From Marinisporobacter balticus (GTDB lineage Bacteria; Bacillota; Clostridia; Peptostreptococcales; Thermotaleaceae), in NCBI RefSeq assembly GCF_004345705.1, contig NZ_SLWV01000017.1, positions 1 to 64,000 of the forward strand: a stretch of DNA of 64,000 nt, written 5' to 3'. The notes below the pieces were generated by a model. It was not told the DNA's origin, made no database searches, and worked only from the letters and a program-made list of their open reading frames with translations. Below, in pieces: positions 1-8,504 of the stretch. The stretch's first letter is position 1. Every line of letters begins with the position of its first letter. The translations under genes and the position numbers were made by a program.

Positions 1-180
1 GAAATTATTCACTATCGTTCATAATTTCCGTTGCTCAAAATAAAAAGTTCATTGCTCATTATTGCTTTAAGTTCTTAGAACTTATTGTACTTGACACAAG
101 TCAAGTGCTGGCTTAAATTCTTACACTGTGTAGTTTTCAAAGATCAAATTTTATTTTTCAACGCCGATTGGCGACTTAAC
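1..180 (-). other. Leader of a leftward rRNA operon (16S start lies outside the window)
   Basis: Read on the minus strand, this stretch contains the boxA-like antitermination motif TTGATCTTTGAAAACT (132-147). It also contains nested inverted repeats such as CTTGAC-ACAA-GTCAAG near 90-110 and AGTTCTTAGAACT near 70, as expected for the leader and processing stalk just upstream of 16S rRNA. Two strong promoters lie directly upstream. No mature 16S sequence is inside the window, so the identity rests on the motif and promoter arrangement. Confidence 0.72.
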
Positions 181-181
181 T

Positions 182-210
182 ATCTTATCATTTTTCAATG
201 CGTTTGTCAA
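182..210 (-). promoter_or_regulatory. rRNA promoter P2 (proximal)
   Basis: On the minus strand TTGACA (205-210) and TAAGAT (182-187) are separated by exactly 17 bp. This near-consensus sigma-A promoter starts transcription just upstream of the boxA-bearing leader. Confidence 0.8.
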
Positions 211-268
211 CAACTTTTTCTGTTACTACTTTTCATTTCATAACTTCGCATCAGCAGCAACAAGATAT

Positions 269-297
269 ATGTTATCATATTGATCATCACCTGTCAA
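269..297 (-). promoter_or_regulatory. rRNA promoter P1 (distal)
   Basis: On the minus strand TTGACA (292-297) and TAACAT (269-274) are separated by 17 bp. It is a second near-consensus sigma-A promoter 87 bp upstream of P2, giving the tandem arrangement typical of Firmicute rRNA operons. Confidence 0.75.
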
Positions 298-456
298 CTA
301 GTAATTTATTTTTTATTGTAAATCCCTTTTAACTAGCATAATTGGTACTATCCCACAAGAAAATACGCTAGTCAATATTACATATATAACATACTTTTTT
401 TCAAAATAAAGAGTATGATCATAGATTAAATATTTAATTAGAAAATCTATATTATT

Positions 457-484
457 AAAGTAGGCAAATAAATTTGCCTACTTT
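457..484 (-). terminator. Hairpin overlapping the stop codon of the first L25-like gene
   Basis: A 13-bp perfect stem (457-469 with 472-484) has only a 2-nt formal loop, and the gene's TAG stop lies inside it. The downstream T-tract on the minus strand is weak (interrupted by A), so termination is probable rather than certain. Confidence 0.55.
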
Positions 485-1101
485 ATATCCTTAAATCCTT
501 CTATAACCTTTTCAAATAAATTTTCTTCTTCGTCACTACTTTCTACTATTCTTTCTGCTCTTGTAAGCGCTACAACAATTTCGTAGGGTTCATTTAGTAT
601 ACTCAATTCTTCACCAAACTCTACATCTGCTATTTTTAGAGGATTTCCAGATGATAACAACGATACATCTACTTCTACACTCTCTGGAATATGATTTGGC
701 AAACACTCAATATGTACTTCTCTTAATTGCTGTTGTATCACACTTATACTTGATTCTACTTTTTCTTTCCCTATTAGTTTAATGGGTACTGTTGTATGAA
801 TTCGTTCATTTTGACAAACTTGTTGAAAATCTATATGTACCAAATGCCCTGTTAAGGGATCCCTTTGAACATCTTTAACCAAGGTTGTATATTTTTCTGA
901 ACCTATCTGTAAATCTACAAGTACATTTGTTCCATAACTTCTAAGTGCTTTATCCATTTCTTTTGTATCGATCTCAATACACTTTGTATCTAAATTTCGT
1001 CCATATACCACCCCTGGAACATGTCCAATATTTCTTACACGATGACTTGCATTAGACCCAAGTGCTCCTCTTATATCCGCACGAACATTAGATTGCAACA
1101 T
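478..1101 (-). CDS. Ribosomal protein L25/TL5/Ctc-family protein (upstream-coded paralog of a tandem pair)
   Basis: The 207-residue product matches the two-domain L25/TL5/Ctc family: an N-terminal 5S-rRNA-binding beta-barrel (about residues 1-95, with a GxVPGVVYG segment and a KDVQRDPLTGHLVHIDFQ segment) and a C-terminal TL5-type domain containing the SSISVIQQQ stretch. The family binds 5S rRNA in the 50S subunit or acts as the general stress protein Ctc. The chosen ATG at 1101 has an AAGGAGG about 10 nt upstream; an in-frame start further upstream (1170) has no such signal. It follows a second L25-family gene on the same strand, 175 nt away. Two copies side by side are unusual, so one could be the housekeeping protein and the other a stress or paralogous form; the sequence does not say which. 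Confidence 0.85.
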   Translation of the reverse strand: MLQSNVRADIRGALGSNASHRVRNIGHVPGVVYGRNLDTKCIEIDTKEMDKALRSYGTNVLVDLQIGSEKYTTLVKDVQRDPLTGHLVHIDFQQVCQNERIHTTVPIKLIGKEKVESSISVIQQQLREVHIECLPNHIPESVEVDVSLLSSGNPLKIADVEFGEELSILNEPYEIVVALTRAERIVESSDEEENLFEKVIEGFKDIK

Positions 1102-1229
1102 AAAAAACATACCTCCTTCATTCAATCTAGTAGTCAGTATCTCCAATCCACTTTTTTTATATACTGACATTCACTAATTTATTTGAAGGGGTATATTTTT
1201 ATCGTATGTCTTATTTCTCTTCTTCGTAT

Positions 1230-1269
1230 AGATAAACAACTTAAAATCAAATTTGGGTGTTGTTTATCT
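1230..1269. repeat. 11-bp inverted repeat between the two L25-family genes
   Basis: AGATAAACAAC at 1230-1240 is the reverse complement of 1259-1269, with an 18-nt loop. It lies just after the stop codon of the downstream-coordinate L25 gene. No strong T-tract follows on the minus strand, so it may be an mRNA-stability or attenuating hairpin rather than a full terminator. Confidence 0.4.
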
Positions 1270-1276
1270 AATTTAC

Positions 1277-1876
1277 TTAATTTAACAAGCTTTCTGAATC
1301 TTCTTCTTTCATTTCCAATCTAGTGGCTGTAGTAAGTAAAGCTATAATTTCTTCCGACTCATTTAACACTTCAATATGTGAATGGGTGAAAATTTGTAAT
1401 TTACCCACTGTTAAAGGCACTCCAAATTGCATGTTAGATACATTAACTTCTATAGATTGTGGAAGATATGATGGATAAGTTTGTATTTCTAATTCTGTCA
1501 TTTGTTGCTGTATTACAGATGTACTTGATTCTACAACTGATTTATTCGTTAAATATATAGGTATTTTCACTTTTACTTTTTTATCTTCATCTAACTCTTG
1601 TAAGTCTATGTGCAAAACATGCAATTTCGTAATATGTCTTTGAATATCTTTTATAATAGCCGGTCTCATCTCATTTCCAATATGAAAATTTATACTTGAA
1701 CCAACGCTATACTGATTCAATATCTTGTCTAATTCTCTTTTATTTACCTGAACTTGTTTCGTTTCTTTGGCATTTCCATAAACAACAGCTGGTACAAACC
1801 CATTTTTTCTTAGTTTTTTTAATGCCTTTTTCTTTGTTCTCTTCCTTTCTTCTACCTCCAATATCGGTTTACCCAT
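1277..1876 (-). CDS. Second ribosomal protein L25/TL5/Ctc-family protein
   Basis: The 199-residue protein has the L25/TL5/Ctc fold signature: a basic N-terminus (RKRTKKKALKKLRKNG), the FVPAVVYGNAKE strand, an IIKDIQRH..VLHIDLQE segment and the C-terminal SSTSVIQQQ stretch that it shares almost residue for residue with the neighbouring gene at 478-1101. The start at 1876 is chosen because AGGAGG sits 7 nt upstream; an earlier ATG (1900) would place the Shine-Dalgarno inside the gene. The two paralogs differ clearly outside the shared motif, so the duplication is not recent. Expected role: 5S rRNA binding in the 50S subunit, or stress-related ribosome binding. Confidence 0.85.
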   Translation of the reverse strand: MGKPILEVEERKRTKKKALKKLRKNGFVPAVVYGNAKETKQVQVNKRELDKILNQYSVGSSINFHIGNEMRPAIIKDIQRHITKLHVLHIDLQELDEDKKVKVKIPIYLTNKSVVESSTSVIQQQMTELEIQTYPSYLPQSIEVNVSNMQFGVPLTVGKLQIFTHSHIEVLNESEEIIALLTTATRLEMKEEDSESLLN

Positions 1877-1957
1877 ACGTTTTCCTCCTTTTCTTTTCAT
1901 CCTATAATTATATATATTCGTTTTTTTCTCTTTTATTAAAGTAAATATTTATAAATT

Positions 1958-1995
1958 AAAAAAGGTGCGTAGCTCTTAGCTACGCACCTTTTTTA
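1958..1995. terminator. Strong hairpin downstream of PFOR
   Basis: AAAAAAGGTGCGTAGCT pairs perfectly with its complement across a 3-nt CTT loop, with A and T tracts on both sides, so it can act on both strands. It follows the stop codon of the PFOR gene at 1998 on the minus strand. Confidence 0.88.
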
Positions 1996-1997
1996 AT

Positions 1998-4900
1998 TTA
2001 TTTTTCTGCCATTTTTCTATAAGTTTCATATCTTTCTTTCGCATCTTTTTCAGCTTTTTCAAATAGTCCCTCAGCTGTTTCTGGGAATCCCTTTGCAAGA
2101 GAAGTATATCTTACCTGTCCATTTAAGAATTCTCTAAAGCTTGCTGTTGGTTCTTTTGAATCCAATGTAAATGGATTTTTACCTTCTTCTGCTAACATTG
2201 GGTTGAATCTATATAAATGCCAGTATCCGCAATCTACTGCTTGTTTGATATTTGCTTGAGCTCTTCCCATTCCTTCTCTAATACCATGGTTGATGCATGG
2301 CGCATATGCGATGATTAGAGATGGTCCATCGTAGCTCTCAGCTTCTGTGATTGCTTTCATGAATTGATTCTTATCTGCACCCATACCTACTTGTGCTACA
2401 TATACATAGCCATAAGTTGCAGCGATCATACCAAGGTCTTTCTTCTTCACTTTCTTACCAGATGCCGCAAATTTCGCAACAGCTGCTGTTGGTGTAGCTT
2501 TTGAAGACTGTCCACCAGTGTTTGAGTAAACTTCTGTATCGAATACCAATACGTTTACATTTTCTCCTGATGCAAGTACATGATCAAGTCCACCATAACC
2601 AATATCATTTGCCCATCCATCTCCACCAATAATCCATACAGATTTCTTGATTAAGAAGTCTTTGTGTTCTTCAATTTGTGCTAAAAGACCTTTCGCTTCT
2701 TCATCCGTCACATTGTTTGATGCTAATGTTGAAAGAATTTTTGTTGCAGCAGCTTTAGAAGCTTCTGCATCTGCTTTTCCTTCTAACCATTCTACGAATG
2801 GTGCTTTTACTTCTTCAGACACATTTAATGCAACAAGTTCCTTCATTGCTTTTTCTAATTTCTTCACCATAGGTTTTATACCAAGCGCCATACCTAATCC
2901 ATACTCAGCATTATCTTCAAACAGTGAGTTTGCCCAAGCAGGACCTTTACCTTCATGGTTTGTGCAATATGGTGTAGCTGGTGCTGAAGCTCCCCAAATA
3001 GAAGAACATCCTGTAGCGTTTGCAATCATCATTCGATCTCCGAATAATTGCGTAATTACTTTAGCATATGGTGTCTCTCCGCAACCCGCACAAGCTCCTG
3101 AGAACTCAAGAAGTGGTTGCTCAAACTGACTTCCCTTTACAGTTTCTTTCTTCGTTGGGTTTGCTTTATGTGAAACAGTCATTGCATAATCCCAGTTTGC
3201 AACTTCCGCTTCTGTTTGTGTTTCAAGTGGCTTCATAATCAATGCTGATTCTTTTGCCGGACAGATGTCAGCACAGTTTCCACATCCAGTACAATCAAGC
3301 GAACTTACTTGCATACGATATGCTAAGCCTTCAAATCCTTTACCTGTAGCTTTCTTAATTCCAAAAGTTTCTGGTGCATTTTTCACTTCTTCTTCTGTTA
3401 ATAATACTGGTCTAATTGCAGCATGTGGACAAACGAATGAACATTGGTTACATTGAATACACTTATCCATCTGCCATTCTGGAACATTTACTGCGATGCC
3501 ACGCTTTTCATAAGCAGCGGTACCCATTGGGAATGTTCCATCTTCTCTTCCTACAAATGTACTTACAGGAAGCTTGTCTCCCTCTTGTGCGTTGATCGGT
3601 CTTAATACATTTTTAATGAAGTCTGGTTCTTCTACGCTTGCTGTTGCTGTTGCTGCTGCTTCTTCTACTGCTTCTGTATTTGCCCATGAAGCCGGTACAT
3701 TAATCTTAACTAATGCATCAATCCCTTTTTCAACAGCCTTATGATTCATACTAACAATTTTTTCACCTTTTTTACCATATGTTTTTGTAATCGCTGCTTT
3801 TGAATATGTTATTGCATCATCTATGTCAATTACTTGTGCTAGTTTAAAGAATGCAGATTGCATAATCATGTTTGTTCTATTTCCTAGTCCAATTTCTACA
3901 GCTATATCTGTAGCATTTAAAATATAGAAATCAATGTTGTGCGCTGCAATGTATTTCTTCATAGATGCTGGTAATTTTTCTTCCAACTCTTCTGGTGTCC
4001 ACTGACAATTAAGTAAGAATTTACCGCCATCTTTCAAGCCAGCTAACATATCATATTGATTTACATATGCTTGTGTTGAACAAGATACAAAATCAGATTC
4101 ACTAATTAAGTATGTAGACTTAATCGGTTTTTTACCAAATCTCAAGTGAGAAATAGTTACCCCACCAGATTTTTTAGAGTCATATGCAAAATATGCTTGT
4201 GCATAAAGATCTGTGTTATCTCCGATAATCTTAATAGCGTTTTTGTTTGCACCTACTGTACCGTCAGAACCCAATCCCCAGAACTTACATCTGATTGTTC
4301 CTTCTGGAGCCGTTGTAATTTTTTCTTTTATTTCAAGAGATGTATTGGTTACATCATCAACAATTCCTAATGTAAATCCATTTTTAGGCGTAGCTTCTTT
4401 TAAATTATCAAATACTGCTTTCACTTGTGCAGGCGTTGTATCTTTTGAACCCAATCCATAACGACCACCCACAATCATCGGTGCATTTTCTTTATCATAG
4501 AATAATGTACGTACATCTTGATATAGTGGCTCTCCTAGGGAACCTGGTTCTTTTGTTCTATCAAGTACTGCAATTCTCTTCACTGTACTTGGGAATACAT
4601 CAAAGAAATATTTTTCACTAAATGGTCTATATAATCTTACCTTGATTAAACCGATTTTTTCGCCTTTCGCTAATAAGTAATCAATTGTTTCTTCAATCGC
4701 ATCTGTTACGGAACCCATTGCAATAATAATATTTTCAGCATCTGGTGCACCTACATAATCAAAAGGCTTGTATGTTCTTCCAGTAATTTTGCTGATTTCT
4801 TTCATATAATCTGCTACAATATCTGGAACTGCATCATAATATTTGTTACAGGCTTCTCTTGCTTGGAAGAAAATATCTGGATTTTGTGCTGTTCCTCTAG

Positions 4901-5543
4901 TAACTGGATGTTCTGGATTTAATGCATTATTTCTAAATTCTTTCACCTTATCATAATCTACAAGCTTTGCAAATTCTGAATAATCTATTGTTTCGATTTT
5001 TTGAATTTCATGTGAAGTTCTAAATCCATCAAAGAAATGCGTGAATGGTACTTTAGATTTGATCGTCGCTAAATGTGCAACGCCTCCTAAATCCATAACT
5101 TCTTGCACACTTCCAGATGCAAGCATTGCAAAACCAGTTTGTCTTGTTGCCATAACATCTGAATGATCTCCAAATATAGATAGTGCATGACTCGCTAGCG
5201 CACGTGCGCTTACATGAAATACTGAAGGTAATAATTCACCTGCAATTTTATACATATTCGGAATCATAAGTAACAATCCTTGTGAAGCTGTATAAGTTGT
5301 AGTTAATGCGCCTGCTGCAAGAGAACCATGTACTGCTCCTGCTGCTCCTGCTTCTGATTGCATTTCTGTAACTTGTACTTCTTGTCCAAAAATATTTTTT
5401 TGTCCACTAGCAGCCCATTCATCAACAAATTCAGCCATGTTTGATGATGGTGTAATCGGGTAAATTGCTGCAACATCAGTAAATGCATAAGATACATAAG
5501 CAGCAGCTGTATTCCCATCCATTGTTTTCATTTTTTTTGACAC
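1998..5543 (-). CDS. nifJ: Pyruvate:ferredoxin (flavodoxin) oxidoreductase, single-chain
   Basis: The 1181-residue homodimeric-type PFOR carries out CoA-dependent oxidative decarboxylation of pyruvate to acetyl-CoA, CO2 and reduced ferredoxin. Domains I-III at the N-terminus include the pyruvate-binding YPITPSS segment near residue 29. Two 4Fe-4S motifs of the ferredoxin-like domain occur near residues 693 (CIQCNQC) and 751 (CTGCGNC). The proximal-cluster motif CAGCGETP is near 818, and the TPP/Mg site begins with GDGWANDIG near 977 and includes NTGGQSSK. Length is normal for the family. The start is a GTG at 5543 with AAGGGGG about 7 nt upstream; the next in-frame ATG four codons on is less well spaced. 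It is monocistronic, ends in a strong hairpin, and has a roughly 300-nt leader. It would feed reduced ferredoxin to the Hnd hydrogenase encoded at 15.9-20.4 kb. Confidence 0.97.
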   Translation of the reverse strand: MSKKMKTMDGNTAAAYVSYAFTDVAAIYPITPSSNMAEFVDEWAASGQKNIFGQEVQVTEMQSEAGAAGAVHGSLAAGALTTTYTASQGLLLMIPNMYKIAGELLPSVFHVSARALASHALSIFGDHSDVMATRQTGFAMLASGSVQEVMDLGGVAHLATIKSKVPFTHFFDGFRTSHEIQKIETIDYSEFAKLVDYDKVKEFRNNALNPEHPVTRGTAQNPDIFFQAREACNKYYDAVPDIVADYMKEISKITGRTYKPFDYVGAPDAENIIIAMGSVTDAIEETIDYLLAKGEKIGLIKVRLYRPFSEKYFFDVFPSTVKRIAVLDRTKEPGSLGEPLYQDVRTLFYDKENAPMIVGGRYGLGSKDTTPAQVKAVFDNLKEATPKNGFTLGIVDDVTNTSLEIKEKITTAPEGTIRCKFWGLGSDGTVGANKNAIKIIGDNTDLYAQAYFAYDSKKSGGVTISHLRFGKKPIKSTYLISESDFVSCSTQAYVNQYDMLAGLKDGGKFLLNCQWTPEELEEKLPASMKKYIAAHNIDFYILNATDIAVEIGLGNRTNMIMQSAFFKLAQVIDIDDAITYSKAAITKTYGKKGEKIVSMNHKAVEKGIDALVKINVPASWANTEAVEEAAATATASVEEPDFIKNVLRPINAQEGDKLPVSTFVGREDGTFPMGTAAYEKRGIAVNVPEWQMDKCIQCNQCSFVCPHAAIRPVLLTEEEVKNAPETFGIKKATGKGFEGLAYRMQVSSLDCTGCGNCADICPAKESALIMKPLETQTEAEVANWDYAMTVSHKANPTKKETVKGSQFEQPLLEFSGACAGCGETPYAKVITQLFGDRMMIANATGCSSIWGASAPATPYCTNHEGKGPAWANSLFEDNAEYGLGMALGIKPMVKKLEKAMKELVALNVSEEVKAPFVEWLEGKADAEASKAAATKILSTLASNNVTDEEAKGLLAQIEEHKDFLIKKSVWIIGGDGWANDIGYGGLDHVLASGENVNVLVFDTEVYSNTGGQSSKATPTAAVAKFAASGKKVKKKDLGMIAATYGYVYVAQVGMGADKNQFMKAITEAESYDGPSLIIAYAPCINHGIREGMGRAQANIKQAVDCGYWHLYRFNPMLAEEGKNPFTLDSKEPTASFREFLNGQVRYTSLAKGFPETAEGLFEKAEKDAKERYETYRKMAEK

Positions 5544-5846
5544 TTTAATTCCCCCTTTAATGCTATTTTTATATTTGTAGTAACTTCTTTTAACATTTTA
5601 TTATATTTTTCGGAATTTTTCCAGTTTTTTATCTATTTCTCGCGTATATCTTTTTTACCTTTCAAAAAAGATGGATTGTCAAGTAATTTTGGAGCACATA
5701 AAACACACTATTGCATAAATCACAAGCTGTTATATCACAATAGTATAATCGTATATCTGTACTAGTATAGTTATTCTAGAACTATAACACCATCTAAATA
5801 TTTAGTATGTATTGCACTTTTTATATTGCTACAGCGCTTATTCCAT
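5544..5846 (-). other. Long untranslated leader of PFOR
   Basis: About 300 nt separate the best promoter (5847-5875) from the GTG start. The stretch has no ORF with coding character. It includes an interrupted palindrome TATAGTT-N7-AACTATA (5766-5786), which would be transcribed about 55-75 nt after the start site, and a CTATTG...CAATAG inverted pair near 5705-5745 with two TTGTGAT repeats inside. These could be operator or RNA-structure elements. No known riboswitch class was recognised. Confidence 0.4.
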
Positions 5847-5875
5847 AGTATAACAGATCGAAGAATTCATGTCAA
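5847..5875 (-). promoter_or_regulatory. Sigma-A promoter for PFOR
   Basis: On the minus strand TTGACA (5870-5875) and TATACT (5847-5852) are separated by 17 bp, a near-consensus match. It is the strongest promoter match between bofA and the PFOR gene. Confidence 0.75.
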
Positions 5876-5996
5876 CACACTTTGTATACAATAAAAAAGT
5901 AGCTTTCAATCCATAAATTGTAATAACTTTTCATGGTCAAATATCCACCTTTTATATTTTAAAATTTTTTCGATCTACTGCATTATATTTTCCATC

Positions 5997-6272
5997 CTAC
6001 AGCAAATATTGTAGCACCACCATCAAAACAACCCCTGGCACACCTAATATTCCCGCGATCAAAGCAGTAATAGGATTAATGGCAATATGTATATTCCAAA
6101 AACTACCTATTAAGTTAAGAAGAATCAGCACAATTCCACCAATTATTCCATTATACATCAATTTCATAGTCCATTTTATAGGTATCAACAATATATATCC
6201 TACGATATATAGTAAAATCAATCCAAATGCATAAGCTAAAATAATATTTAATTCTATTCCCATTCCCACCAC
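5997..6272 (-). CDS. bofA: BofA-family pro-sigma-K processing inhibitor
   Basis: The 91-residue hydrophobic protein has two to three membrane segments (about residues 7-30, 38-60 and 66-90) and the BofA-type GGIVLILLNLIG and AGILGVPGVVLM stretches. BofA in Bacillus sits in the outer forespore membrane and holds the SpoIVFB protease inactive until pro-sigma-K should be cleaved. Length and membrane pattern fit the family. The start is a GTG at 6272 or the GTG one codon later, both close behind AGGAGGG. In Bacillus the order is dnaX-ebfC-recR-yaaL-bofA; here yaaL and bofA are still adjacent although a block has been inserted between them and recR. The gene implies a sporulating host. Confidence 0.82.
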   Translation of the reverse strand: MVGMGIELNIILAYAFGLILLYIVGYILLIPIKWTMKLMYNGIIGGIVLILLNLIGSFWNIHIAINPITALIAGILGVPGVVLMVVLQYLL

Positions 6273-6367
6273 AAATCCCTCCTAATATTTATTCATAAAA
6301 CCTTTCATTATAATTCATTATATAAAGTTTGTACCCCAAATATTACAACACTAAGAAAAAACATAGA

Positions 6368-6403
6368 AAAAGACAGGTGTCTTCATGAGCACCCTGCCTT
6401 TTA
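6368..6403 (-). terminator. Terminator after yaaL
   Basis: On the minus strand an imperfect stem (AAAG.CAGG.GTG with CAC.CTG.CTTT, one bulged G and one G-U pair) is followed by T-rich sequence directly after the yaaL stop codon. It implies that bofA is expressed from its own promoter or by read-through. Confidence 0.6.
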
Positions 6404-6404
6404 T

Positions 6405-6707
6405 CTACTGCATATTGGATTTTATACCCATTTTTCTTGCTATTTTCATAAGATAAGCATATCTGGTTTTAGCAGCCTCTACTCTATATATAGCATAATC
6501 TATTAAGTCTGGATCTGTTGCACTTTGAAAGAATTCTTCTGCATTTCTCCATTCTTCATGGGCTGATTTTATGGTATCTACAATCTTATCGTCTTCCGTT
6601 CGTATATCTTCACCATTCACAACCTGCGCATAAAAGCTGCCTACTCGATCAAAAAAACCATTTTCGCTCTTAATATTTCTTCCAGAACGATTCATCCTTT
6701 GACGCAT
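6405..6707 (-). CDS. yaaL: YaaL-family protein (DUF2508)
   Basis: The 100-residue soluble protein is recognised as DUF2508/YaaL by its helical central region (about 45-95; EEWRNAEEFFQSA..LIDYAIYRVEAAKTRYAYLMK) and by its position directly before bofA, as in Bacillus. No function is established for the family. The ATG at 6707 has GGGGG 7 nt upstream. The N-terminal 20 residues are basic. It is followed by a terminator. In related genomes the gene directly follows recR; here recR lies about 3.4 kb upstream, separated by three inserted genes. Confidence 0.8.
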   Translation of the reverse strand: MRQRMNRSGRNIKSENGFFDRVGSFYAQVVNGEDIRTEDDKIVDTIKSAHEEWRNAEEFFQSATDPDLIDYAIYRVEAAKTRYAYLMKIARKMGIKSNMQ

Positions 6708-6831
6708 ATCATTACCCCCATTACCTATTTATATGTATTATATCCATATTTTGGATTAGATATACACATAGACAAGGGCTCATACTAACGTTTTAAATTT
6801 TAGGGATGTATTTATATTTTTTAACTTATAT

Positions 6832-7920
6832 TCATTTCCACTTTATTTTATCAATATTTTTAAATCCAAACCCTGGTTCATCTGTTAATGTAATTTTATA
6901 TTCATCAAATATAGCGCCTCCTGTGATTGGATCTTCTTTACACAATACAGGTCCATCAAGATCGATCTTCGTAATAATAGATTTTGCACCTGCTAAGTGC
7001 GCTGCCGCTGTAACACTAACTTTACTTTCAAGCATGCAACCTATCATACATTCTATGCCATACATTTCTGCAATAGAGCAAATCTTAAGTGCATTGTAAA
7101 TACCGCCCGTTTTCATAAGTTTAATATTTATCAAATCAGCCGCTCTCGTTTGAATGATGTGCATCGCATCTTTTGGCGAAAATACACTTTCATCAGCCAA
7201 TACAGGAATATTGGTATGATCCGTCACCAACTTAAGACCTTCTATATCATGTGCAGCAACTGGTTGTTCAATAAATTCTATGTTAAATCCTATATCTTCC
7301 ATTTTTCTCAATATCTGTATTGCTTCTTTAGGCTTCCATCCTTGATTTGCATCTATTCGAATATCTATATCATAGCCAATGGCCTCTCTAATAGCTTTAA
7401 TTCGTTGAATATCTAGTGCTGTATTTTTACCCACTTTTATTTTCAAAGTTTTATATCCTCTATTAACAGCATCTATGCTATCTCTCGCCATTTCTTCAGG
7501 GTCATTTACGCTTATGGTTATATCCGTAGTGATTTCCTTTCTATATCCTCCTAAAAGTTTATAAATAGGTGCATGATAAAGTTGCCCATACAAATCATAA
7601 ATTGCTATATCTACTGCTGCTTTTGCACTATTATTTTTTACAATAGAACGATCTATCACTTTCATCATTTCTTCCATCTCTTCTATTTCTCTACCTATTA
7701 AGTTCTTTTTGATATGGTCTTCAATAGCCCCAACAATAGCTCCAGTAGTATCTCCAGTAATAACACCTGTAGGAGGAGCCTCCCCATATCCCACATGCCC
7801 TGTATCAGTTTCTATCTTTACGATAATATCATTTACAGCCTCTACTGTCCTAAGGGCTGTCTTAAAGGGTGTTTTTAATGGCACTGAAATAAATCCTATT
7901 TTAATATCTGTTATTTTCAT
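6832..7920 (-). CDS. Dipeptide epimerase (enolase superfamily, L-Ala-D/L-Glu epimerase type)
   Basis: The 362-residue protein has the muconate-lactonising subgroup layout: a capping domain (about 1-125), then a TIM barrel with the general base lysine in KIKVGK (KxK), metal ligands in RIDANQGW, EFIEQPV and LADES, and the opposing lysine in NIKLMKTGG. Family members epimerise the second residue of dipeptides such as L-Ala-D-Glu released from peptidoglycan; exact specificity cannot be read from sequence. The ATG at 7920 has GGAGGG 7 nt upstream; an upstream in-frame ATG (7995) would run through a hairpin and is rejected. It is the last gene of the DUF819-DUF3870-epimerase block, which suggests uptake followed by epimerisation of a peptide. 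An 18-bp hairpin with a T-tract lies 29 nt before the start. Confidence 0.9.
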   Translation of the reverse strand: MKITDIKIGFISVPLKTPFKTALRTVEAVNDIIVKIETDTGHVGYGEAPPTGVITGDTTGAIVGAIEDHIKKNLIGREIEEMEEMMKVIDRSIVKNNSAKAAVDIAIYDLYGQLYHAPIYKLLGGYRKEITTDITISVNDPEEMARDSIDAVNRGYKTLKIKVGKNTALDIQRIKAIREAIGYDIDIRIDANQGWKPKEAIQILRKMEDIGFNIEFIEQPVAAHDIEGLKLVTDHTNIPVLADESVFSPKDAMHIIQTRAADLINIKLMKTGGIYNALKICSIAEMYGIECMIGCMLESKVSVTAAAHLAGAKSIITKIDLDGPVLCKEDPITGGAIFDEYKITLTDEPGFGFKNIDKIKWK

Positions 7921-7948
7921 TATAAATCCCTCCATCATAAATTTAAGT

Positions 7949-7992
7949 AAAAAATCCAGTATAAGCAATAGAAGATTGCTTATACTGGATTT
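7949..7992 (-). terminator. 18-bp perfect hairpin with T6 tract in front of the epimerase gene
   Basis: 7952-7969 pairs perfectly with 7975-7992 (loop AGAAG) and the minus strand then reads six T residues. It looks like an intrinsic terminator for the DUF3870 gene, but it sits only 29 nt before the epimerase start, so the epimerase must depend on read-through or antitermination, or on a promoter hidden in the hairpin region. Confidence 0.8.
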
Positions 7993-8051
7993 CATTTAGG
8001 TAAATATATTACGTCACATCATAATATATCCATTAAATAAAGCAGTACAAT

Positions 8052-8381
8052 TTAAGAATAGTATTTTTCCTTTACTTCTTTATATTTTCTAACAGCATCT
8101 TTATAAGAAATAATAATCGCTCTTTGGGATGAGCCAAAATATCTTCTTTTGATCTCTTGTTCTACAGCAACATCAATCGAATCAAATGTTTTTCCTATGA
8201 AAATACTGCTTATAAATTCCGATGTAATTTCTATTGTTGCACTCGCTTTTGCATCTACTACTTCATCCGTCAACGTATCTATTACGAAACCAATAAAAAA
8301 TATCTTAAATTGATCTGTAATAGCATTGTCAATATTGGTCTTTCCATGTCCTATGATATACACCGTATTTTTATTATACAT
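8052..8381 (-). CDS. DUF3870-family protein
   Basis: The 109-residue cytosolic protein is recognised as DUF3870 from the YIIGHGKTNxDNAIT opening, a FFIGFVIDTLTDEVVD strand pair, the EFISSIFIGK segment and the C-terminal IKRRYFGSSQRAIIISYKDA motif. No biochemical role is known to me for the family. The ATG at 8381 is preferred because AAGGA lies 8 nt upstream and the conserved region begins right after it; an in-frame ATG at 8438 has no signal. It lies between a DUF819 membrane protein and a dipeptide epimerase on the same strand, so a role in peptide or peptidoglycan-fragment metabolism is inferred from context only. Confidence 0.8.
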   Translation of the reverse strand: MYNKNTVYIIGHGKTNIDNAITDQFKIFFIGFVIDTLTDEVVDAKASATIEITSEFISSIFIGKTFDSIDVAVEQEIKRRYFGSSQRAIIISYKDAVRKYKEVKEKYYS

Positions 8382-8504
8382 ACGAATCATCCTTATCTTA
8401 ACATTGTTTATATCGTAGCCTTTTAAACATAAAAACATCCACTTCTATTCTTATATCTTATACCTACTATACCATATTAATCTTAATTAATCTCCTTAAA
8501 TTAT

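Noticed and set aside
5700..5750. Rex-type operator in the PFOR leader (TTGTGAT repeats)
   Set aside because: The repeats are direct, not inverted; the second half TCACAA/TTAACAA is missing, so the match to Rex is poor.
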